A DNA stretch of 10,778 nucleotides, taken from the NCBI GenBank assembly GCA_937900305.1, contig CALCCV010000229.1:1-10778 (forward strand), written 5' to 3'. A program made the translations under genes and the position numbers. The DNA is from an uncultured Pseudobdellovibrionaceae bacterium. Its GTDB lineage: Bacteria; Bdellovibrionota; Bdellovibrionia; Bdellovibrionales; Bdellovibrionaceae. This document shows positions 5,925 to 10,778 of this stretch, piece after piece (within the stretch, counting starts at the first letter, position 1; each line of letters begins with the position of its first letter). The notes under the pieces are model-generated. The model was not told the origin of the DNA. It made no database searches and worked only from the letters and a program-made list of their open reading frames with translations.

Positions 5925-7349
5925 ATGACAACATTCAGTGATTTTTTGCTTCATCCGGGTCTCCAGCAAGCCCTCGAAAAAATGGCTTTTCAAACTCCCA
6001 CTCCGATTCAGGCCCAGACCATTCCGCTGATGCTGCAGGGGCGAGACGTGATTGGTTGCGCTCAAACTGGAACTGGCAAAACAGGTGCCTTCGGCATTCC
6101 GTTGATTCACCGTTTGATTGAGCACGGCGGAAGTTCGCTGATCCTCGTGCCCACTCGAGAGTTGGCCGTGCAGGTTGAAGCCGTGCTGGCCGACCTGACG
6201 CAAGATTTGCCGCAGCTCACGCGGGCAGTTTTGGTGGGAGGCCTAGCCATGTCTCCTCAAATCAAAGCTTTGAAATTAAAACCGGCCATCATTGTTGCAA
6301 CTCCCGGTCGGTTGGTTGACCACCTGATGCGCCGAACGTTGTCATTGCAAGACACCAAAACCCTGGTTCTTGACGAGGCTGATCGCATGTTGGACATGGG
6401 TTTTTGGCCACAGCTTCAACGCGTTTTAGAATTTCTACCCAGCGAACGTCAGACACTTTTATTTTCAGCCACCCTGGCTCCGGAAATAGAAGTTTTGGCT
6501 CAAAAAGTTTTGCGACAGCCCGAAAAAATCGTCATCGGCACAGTTTCAAAACCCACCGAATTGGTTGTTCAAAAATCTCTCGAAATCAAAGCTTCAGAAA
6601 AAAACCATTCCCTCGTGGATGAATTGAATGCCAGAGCCGACACGGTTTTGGTTTTTGCGCGCACTCAAACGCGGGCCGATCGTTTGCAAACCTATTTGGT
6701 GGATCAAGGATTTAAAGTGGCTGTTTTGCACGGCGGGCGCACACAAGCGCAACGCTCGCGAGCTCTGCAAAGTTTTCGCGAAGGGGATGTCCGCATTCTC
6801 GTGGCGACCGACATTGCCGGTCGCGGTCTCGACATTCCCCATGTGGGTTTGGTGATCAACTATGACCTGCCGCAAGCCTCAGACGACTACATCCATCGAA
6901 TCGGTCGGACTGGGCGCTCAGGAAGAACGGGCGAGGCCCTATCTTTTGTCACGCCCGAAGATAAAACTTTGTGGCTCGAAATTTCTCGAGCTCTGAAAGG
7001 TGGATCCGGCAACGGCTATCGACATGGGCTTCACAAGGGCGCAAGCGACCGCCAAGTGGAGCGCGAAGTTGCGAAAAAATTTGTGAGCGGGGGAAGTTTT
7101 CGTCATCACTCTGAAAAGCGAGGGGTGCAAGCCATTGTCGAACGGACCCGGCCCAAACTTTCAACGTCATCGCAAGCCAAGGCCTTTGCTCCAGCGGGTG
7201 ATGGGCGCAAAAGCCCACCGTCGGCAAGACCGCTGAACAAAGATTTCAAGCGCAATGACAGTCGCGGCGTAGTTCGTTCGCGACCAGGTTCTAAACGCCG
7301 AAATCCACAAACATCAAACGTCAGAAACCAAGCGTTCGCTGGGGAATAG
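5925..7349 (+). CDS. DEAD-box ATP-dependent RNA helicase (RhlE-like)
   Basis: This 474-residue cytosolic ATPase unwinds short RNA duplexes, with typical roles in ribosome assembly, RNA decay and cold growth. All core motifs are present in order: Q-motif PTPIQ (25-29), Walker A AQTGTGKT (46-53), PTREL (76-80), TPGR (126-129), DEAD (150-153), SAT (181-183), ATDIAGRGLD (294-303) and HRIGRTGR (324-331). After about residue 358 comes a 115-residue basic, Arg/Lys/Ser-rich and probably disordered tail, usual for RhlE-type proteins and likely an RNA-binding extension. The start is set at ATG 5925 because MTTFSDF places the conserved Phe just upstream of the Q-motif. Upstream ATG (5901) and TTG (5889) are in frame, and none has a good ribosome-binding site. 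Its last 29 bases overlap the end of the convergent RCC1-repeat gene. The RhlE assignment is by overall resemblance. Confidence 0.93.
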   Translation: MTTFSDFLLHPGLQQALEKMAFQTPTPIQAQTIPLMLQGRDVIGCAQTGTGKTGAFGIPLIHRLIEHGGSSLILVPTRELAVQVEAVLADLTQDLPQLTRAVLVGGLAMSPQIKALKLKPAIIVATPGRLVDHLMRRTLSLQDTKTLVLDEADRMLDMGFWPQLQRVLEFLPSERQTLLFSATLAPEIEVLAQKVLRQPEKIVIGTVSKPTELVVQKSLEIKASEKNHSLVDELNARADTVLVFARTQTRADRLQTYLVDQGFKVAVLHGGRTQAQRSRALQSFREGDVRILVATDIAGRGLDIPHVGLVINYDLPQASDDYIHRIGRTGRSGRTGEALSFVTPEDKTLWLEISRALKGGSGNGYRHGLHKGASDRQVEREVAKKFVSGGSFRHHSEKRGVQAIVERTRPKLSTSSQAKAFAPAGDGRKSPPSARPLNKDFKRNDSRGVVRSRPGSKRRNPQTSNVRNQAFAGE

Positions 7350-8538
7350 GTTGTCGAGCATCGCCAGCTCCGTTGTCACAGCGACCGTCCCCGAGTTGGC
7401 AAAACGCGTTGTAACCCCAACACCAAATTTGATCATCTGAACTTCTTGCGCAAGCGTGGGAACTTCCCACAGATGTGTGAACCCAAGTTTTTCCGGCTGG
7501 CAAACCAGAAATCACGGTGGCTTTCAAATCACTTTGAAAGCTGGGATCTGCCAGCTGCCCCATCATGTTGAAACCGAAACAGACCACCTGGTTGCGTTTG
7601 TTGATCGTGCAGGTGTTGGTTTTGTTGCCACTGGGAAGAATCGGATTTTGACTGCGATCGAGTTTTGGAACCACCGTCGGCGTCGCTGAATCATAAACTC
7701 CCTTGCCGCGCCCGACGTGTTCGGGTCGACCCCAACACAGCAAATCACCACGTTGAACGGCGCAAGTGAAATTCTCGCCCGCACTCACGTCCGTCACTTT
7801 CGTGTTTTCACCCATCCATCGAACCCACTGTGGCAGCGGATAATAATTCATATCATCAATGGTGTTGCCCAACTTGCTATAGATATTCCAACCCCAACAC
7901 TGAAGTCCGCCGCGAACCATTGCGCAGGTGTGAGAATCCGTCGCCACCACTTTCGTTGCGCCACTTCCCGCTGGCAATCCATCCACCCAACGTGGCGAGA
8001 GTTCCATATCTTCTGTCGAGGGTTGTCCGCCTGCACAACTTGTTTTGCCAAGTGCGCAGCTGTAATTCCATCCCCAGCACATCACTCCCCCATCGACGAC
8101 GGCGCAAGTGTGAATATCTCCAGCGGAAATGTCGGTGACCTGTGAGCCTTCGGGAAATTTCAATTTCGTTGGCAAGTTGCGATGGCCACGTTCACCAATT
8201 CCTAACGTTCCAAACGTGTCTTTCCCCCAACAGTAAGTCCCCTCCGTCGTGATGGCGCAGGTGTGCGTTTTGCGAGTCGAAACATGCAGAGCCTTACCGG
8301 GCAGATCGGCCACGCGTTTGGCACCCGTCGCATTTTCATTGTGACCCAGTCCCAGCTGACCATAAAAATTCCAACCCCAGCAGTACACGGAATCATTTTT
8401 AATCGCGCAGGAGTGACCGTAGCCACCGCTCATGTTGTTGGCGGCATTGGCAGTGACTCCACCGTCAATCAGCCCAGCCGTCGACAAGAATGCGAATGAA
8501 GCCATCAGAAATTTTGCAGATTTGAGCAAACCCCTCAT
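7321..8538 (-). CDS. secreted RCC1-repeat beta-propeller protein
   Basis: The protein is 405 residues from the ATG at 8538, which follows GGGAGG by 6 bases; an in-frame GTG at 8568 lies upstream of that site and is less likely. A signal peptide with basic N-terminus and hydrophobic core ends near residue 32 (an Ala-Asn-Ala cleavage motif), so the product is exported. The rest is seven RCC1-type repeats about 50-60 residues apart, each built on a CA-x(7-8)-CWG core followed by a G-x-LG turn, consistent with a seven-bladed propeller. Every blade has a Cys pair (44/53, 94/103, 145/154, 205/214, 259/268, 310/320, 363/373), and blades 3 and 7 carry an extra pair (161/168, 380/387), so all 18 Cys can form disulfides. 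Such propellers usually bind proteins; the ligand is unknown. Confidence 0.9.
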   Translation of the reverse strand: MRGLLKSAKFLMASFAFLSTAGLIDGGVTANAANNMSGGYGHSCAIKNDSVYCWGWNFYGQLGLGHNENATGAKRVADLPGKALHVSTRKTHTCAITTEGTYCWGKDTFGTLGIGERGHRNLPTKLKFPEGSQVTDISAGDIHTCAVVDGGVMCWGWNYSCALGKTSCAGGQPSTEDMELSPRWVDGLPAGSGATKVVATDSHTCAMVRGGLQCWGWNIYSKLGNTIDDMNYYPLPQWVRWMGENTKVTDVSAGENFTCAVQRGDLLCWGRPEHVGRGKGVYDSATPTVVPKLDRSQNPILPSGNKTNTCTINKRNQVVCFGFNMMGQLADPSFQSDLKATVISGLPAGKTWVHTSVGSSHACARSSDDQIWCWGYNAFCQLGDGRCDNGAGDARQPIPQRTLGF

Positions 8539-8544
8539 CGAAAC

Positions 8545-8550
8545 CCTCCC
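8545..8550 (-). promoter_or_regulatory. ribosome-binding site of the RCC1-repeat gene
   Basis: GGGAGG on the minus strand lies 6 bases upstream of the ATG at 8538. It decides that start over the in-frame GTG at 8568. Confidence 0.75.
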
Positions 8551-8671
8551 TGGTTTTTTGACAAACACATCGGCGTCGAAAAAATCAACGCTCCTCTAGG
8601 TTCCGGAGGCCAATGACTTTCGTCAAGAACCATGCAATGGGCGGTCTAGGTGACGTGGCCGCGAAAATTCT

Positions 8672-9535
8672 CTAGGCAAAGAGAATGTTGAGCCATTCCT
8701 TTTGATCGGGTCGGATGCGCTCTGGCGGCGTCATCAAGCCATTCTGCAGACTGCCTTCCGACAGATTGAGCGTTGTCCAAAAATCACTTGGAACATTGGT
8801 TAACTTTTCGACCAACTGAAACGCCTTTTGGTTATTCTCTTTCATGATTTTCAGGATCTCGGGAAGGGTCGCATGGGGAATCGCATCATCCCAGCAATCG
8901 TAATCGGTCACATAACTGAGCGGCAAATATCCCAGACCAGCTTCGCGCGCGAGCGCAAATTCAGGAAAGTTCGTCATGCCAATGATGTCTGCACCCATGC
9001 GAATGTAACTGAGACTTTCCGCCTGCGTTGAGAAATAAGGACCTTCAATGCACACGTACGTCTTTCGCAAGTGCACCTGACAGTCCGTTCGATCAGGACG
9101 ATCCGCCTGAGTGACATCTTCAACCCACTTCAGCAGATTTTTATGCACTGGGTGCGCAAGACTGACGTGGCCGACCAAACCATCGCCGCAAAAGCTGACC
9201 GCGCGGTGACTCTTGGTCCGATCAATGTACTGGGACGGGACCACTAAATCTCCAGGCTTAAATTCGGCGCGCAAACTTCCCACCGCACTGATCGACAGCA
9301 CACCCAGTGCGCCTGCCCGCTTGAGCGCAAAAATATTGGCGCGGTAATTCACTTCCGAGGGCGACAGCTCGTGATTTTCTCCGTGACGCGGTAAAAACAA
9401 ACACTCTTGTTCGCCAATCTTGATCTTTTTAAAGCCCGTCGAAGCTTCACCGAATGGCGTGTGCCGATCAAGATTCAACACCTTCGTCACACCTTCAAAT
9501 TTCTCAAAACCAGATCCGCCCACAATCGCCCACAT
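8672..9535 (-). CDS. mtnP: S-methyl-5'-thioadenosine phosphorylase
   Basis: This 287-residue cytosolic enzyme of the PNP/MTAP family cleaves methylthioadenosine with phosphate to adenine and methylthioribose-1-phosphate. Visible features are the N-terminal phosphate loop VGGSGF (5-10), LPRHGENH (48-55), VNYRANI (62-68), SAVGSLR (83-89), PGDLVVPSQYIDRT (94-107), MTNFPE (187-192) and TDYDCW (210-215). Asp211 and Asp213 in the last motif are the residues that favour a 6-amino purine, supporting MTA rather than inosine or guanosine. The motif usually written EGPRFSxRAES reads EGPYFSTQAES here (164-174), so both Arg positions are replaced. The ATG follows AGAGGAG at 6-base spacing. It lies 42 bases after mtnA in the same direction, so the two form one salvage unit. 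Confidence 0.92.
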   Translation of the reverse strand: MWAIVGGSGFEKFEGVTKVLNLDRHTPFGEASTGFKKIKIGEQECLFLPRHGENHELSPSEVNYRANIFALKRAGALGVLSISAVGSLRAEFKPGDLVVPSQYIDRTKSHRAVSFCGDGLVGHVSLAHPVHKNLLKWVEDVTQADRPDRTDCQVHLRKTYVCIEGPYFSTQAESLSYIRMGADIIGMTNFPEFALAREAGLGYLPLSYVTDYDCWDDAIPHATLPEILKIMKENNQKAFQLVEKLTNVPSDFWTTLNLSEGSLQNGLMTPPERIRPDQKEWLNILFA

Positions 9536-9577
9536 CTTTAACTCCTCTGAAAATAAAAATCACAAACCTTTAAGCCT

Positions 9578-10624
9578 TTAACTCATTCTTTGCCGCTCGA
9601 GCCACTGGTCTGAAGAAAAAACACCTTCGTCGGTGATGAAAGAGGTCACCAGTGAGGCCGGCGTCATATCAAACGAGGGATTGAAAACGGCGGATCCCAC
9701 CTGCGCCCATTGGGTCACACCGTTGTGTCGAACGTATCCCAAGACCTCTTCGGGAGTCCGCTCTTCAATAGGAATGTCTTCACCCCGGCCACAGCGCGGA
9801 TCGTAGGTCGTCATCGGCGCCACACAATGAAATGGAATCTGGTGATGTCGACAAAGAACCGCCAAAGAATAAGTCCCCACCTTGTTTGCAAAATCACCAT
9901 TGCGACAGATTCGATCGGCGCCAACCAAAACTCGGTCAATACGTTTCAACTGCATCAAATACCCCGCCATGGAATCTGTATTGAGCGTGTAAGGAATTTT
10001 GAGTTTATTTAGTTCCCAGGTGGTCAACCGAGCCCCCTGCAGCAGCGGTCGCGTTTCGTCAACGTGCACGTGGATTTCCCGGCCCCACTCGTGAGCTTGG
10101 CGAATCACCCCAAGGGCCGTGCCGCTGCCGACCGTCGCCAGGCCACCGGTATTGCAATGAGTGAGAATTCTTTCGCCGGGCTGAATCAGACTGGCGCCGT
10201 GAGAGGCCATGCGCTGGCAAAGCTCAACGTCCTCCAGAAAAATCGCGTGAGCTCGGGTCGGCACTTGCGAGCGAAAGTTTGCCTCACTCAAATCGTGCAT
10301 CATCCGCTGCAAACTATTTCGCAGATTGATCGCGGTCGGCCGCGACTCCGCCAAATCTTCAGCGAGTTTACGAAACTCAGTGTAAGAGATTTCTCGGAAC
10401 TGCATTAAATCCTTCACCAGCGCCAGAGCCGCCGCAACTCCAATGAGCGGCGCGCCGCGAACCTTCAGAGATTGAATGGCCCCAATCATGTCGCGACTGT
10501 TGTGAATTTCCATCCACAACTCTTCGTGTGGCAAAGCCTGCTGATCCAAAATCCAAAGGCGGTCCCGTCGCCAGCGCAAAGCTAGGGATTCAAGATCGCC
10601 CTCTATCCAACTCTTTGATTTCAT
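9578..10624 (-). CDS. mtnA: S-methyl-5-thioribose-1-phosphate isomerase
   Basis: MtnA converts the aldose methylthioribose-1-phosphate to the ketose methylthioribulose-1-phosphate; it belongs to the eIF2B-alpha-like fold. The 348-residue length is normal. Key features are RGAP (56-59), THCNTGGLAT with catalytic Cys157 (155-164), DETRPLLQGARLT (189-201), VGADRI with catalytic Asp237 (234-239), GDFANKVGTY (243-252), IPIEER (284-289) and FNPSFDMTP (314-322). These distinguish it from ribose-1,5-bisphosphate isomerases. The ATG follows GAGGGAG about 6 bases upstream. It starts 12 bases after the stop of the aldolase-like fragment and is followed by the MTA phosphorylase gene, whose product is its substrate. 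Confidence 0.95.
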   Translation of the reverse strand: MKSKSWIEGDLESLALRWRRDRLWILDQQALPHEELWMEIHNSRDMIGAIQSLKVRGAPLIGVAAALALVKDLMQFREISYTEFRKLAEDLAESRPTAINLRNSLQRMMHDLSEANFRSQVPTRAHAIFLEDVELCQRMASHGASLIQPGERILTHCNTGGLATVGSGTALGVIRQAHEWGREIHVHVDETRPLLQGARLTTWELNKLKIPYTLNTDSMAGYLMQLKRIDRVLVGADRICRNGDFANKVGTYSLAVLCRHHQIPFHCVAPMTTYDPRCGRGEDIPIEERTPEEVLGYVRHNGVTQWAQVGSAVFNPSFDMTPASLVTSFITDEGVFSSDQWLERQRMS

Positions 10625-10636
10625 CTTTGCGCTCCC

Positions 10637-10778
10637 TCAAAAGGTTCGTGGTCCAATTTTTTCACGCAGCTTTTGCAAAGCCGCCATTTCTTCGGCTGGC
10701 AACTTCGTCAGCGGGCCCAGCTGCAAAGCTTGATGCAAAATTTTAGCGGTGTGCTCGAGTCGTTCGATGCCCCACAGG
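10637..10778 (-). CDS. C-terminal fragment of a probable class II aldolase/adducin-family enzyme
   Basis: The last 46 or so codons of a minus-strand gene enter from the right edge and end at TGA (10639-10637). The visible part reads as amphipathic helix, Pro-containing turn, helix: GIERLEHTAKILHQALQLG, then LPAEEMAALQKLREKIG. This matches my memory of the C-terminal ends of class II aldolases (FucA-like: a helix rich in Glu, His and Ala, then LG, then a P-E-E helix). The family also includes methylthioribulose-1-phosphate dehydratase (MtnB), which would fit the pathway equally well. The longer helical tail favours an aldolase. The metal-binding His residues lie outside the window, so the call rests on a short match plus context: it is 12 bases from mtnA. 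Confidence 0.55.
   Translation of the reverse strand, partial: LWGIERLEHTAKILHQALQLGPLTKLPAEEMAALQKLREKIGPRTF

Noticed and set aside
7717..8145. 142-codon plus-strand ORF opposite the RCC1-repeat gene
   Set aside because: The open frame follows from the repeat composition of the minus-strand gene; there is no ribosome-binding site or domain.
8574..8590. imperfect 6-bp stem with five-base loop upstream of the RCC1-repeat gene
   Set aside because: The stem needs a G-U pair, the T-run is in the loop rather than after the stem, and nothing resembles a known riboswitch or terminator.
8574..8671. intergenic stretch between mtnP and the RCC1-repeat gene searched for a promoter or terminator
   Set aside because: A TTGACG resembling a -35 hexamer is present on the minus strand, but no acceptable -10 lies at 16-18 bases; no hairpin with a T-run follows mtnP.

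Overview
The window is bacterial chromosomal DNA of roughly balanced base composition. It is gene-dense, with several start and stop codons overlapping and frequent GTG or TTG starts. I see no rRNA, tRNA, CRISPR array, insertion sequence or phage gene. The housekeeping RNA-modification genes, exported RCC1-repeat and lipoprotein-like proteins, and Atg22/UMF1-type transporter would suit a Gram-negative deltaproteobacterial or Bdellovibrio-like genome. That placement is inference from gene content and style, not from a marker gene.

Region 1 (1-1850, minus strand) is a tightly packed unit read rlmE -> RluA-family pseudouridine synthase -> LOG-family nucleotide phosphoribohydrolase. The LOG gene runs off the left edge and carries an unusual internal 24-bp tandem repeat. 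Region 2 (1939-3588, plus strand) holds a small one-helix membrane protein and an exported, Cys-containing, probable lipoprotein of unknown function. The latter meets the next unit tail to tail with only 2 bp between stop codons.

Region 3 (3591-5871, minus strand) reads alpha/beta hydrolase -> a 24-codon hydrophobic micro-ORF -> UMF1/Atg22-like MFS transporter. The micro-ORF is joined to both neighbours by 4-bp ATGA overlaps. Divergent from it is a DEAD-box RNA helicase (5925-7349, plus). Its 3' end overlaps by 29 bp the end of a minus-strand gene for a secreted seven-blade RCC1 propeller (7321-8538) whose 18 cysteines all fall into regular pairs.

Region 4 (8672-10778, minus strand) is a methylthioadenosine (MTA) salvage cluster. 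It reads the C-terminal end of a probable class II aldolase/adducin-family enzyme -> mtnA (methylthioribose-1-phosphate isomerase) -> MTA phosphorylase. Together they would convert MTA to adenine and methylthioribulose-1-phosphate. The third enzyme would then either cleave that product (the dihydroxyacetone-phosphate, DHAP, shunt) or dehydrate it (classical methionine salvage). The visible fragment looks more aldolase-like, but its catalytic part lies outside the window.

The observations I would check first are the micro-ORF between hydrolase and transporter, the repeat inside the LOG gene, the altered phosphate/ribose-side motif in the MTA phosphorylase, and the identity of the third MTA-salvage enzyme.
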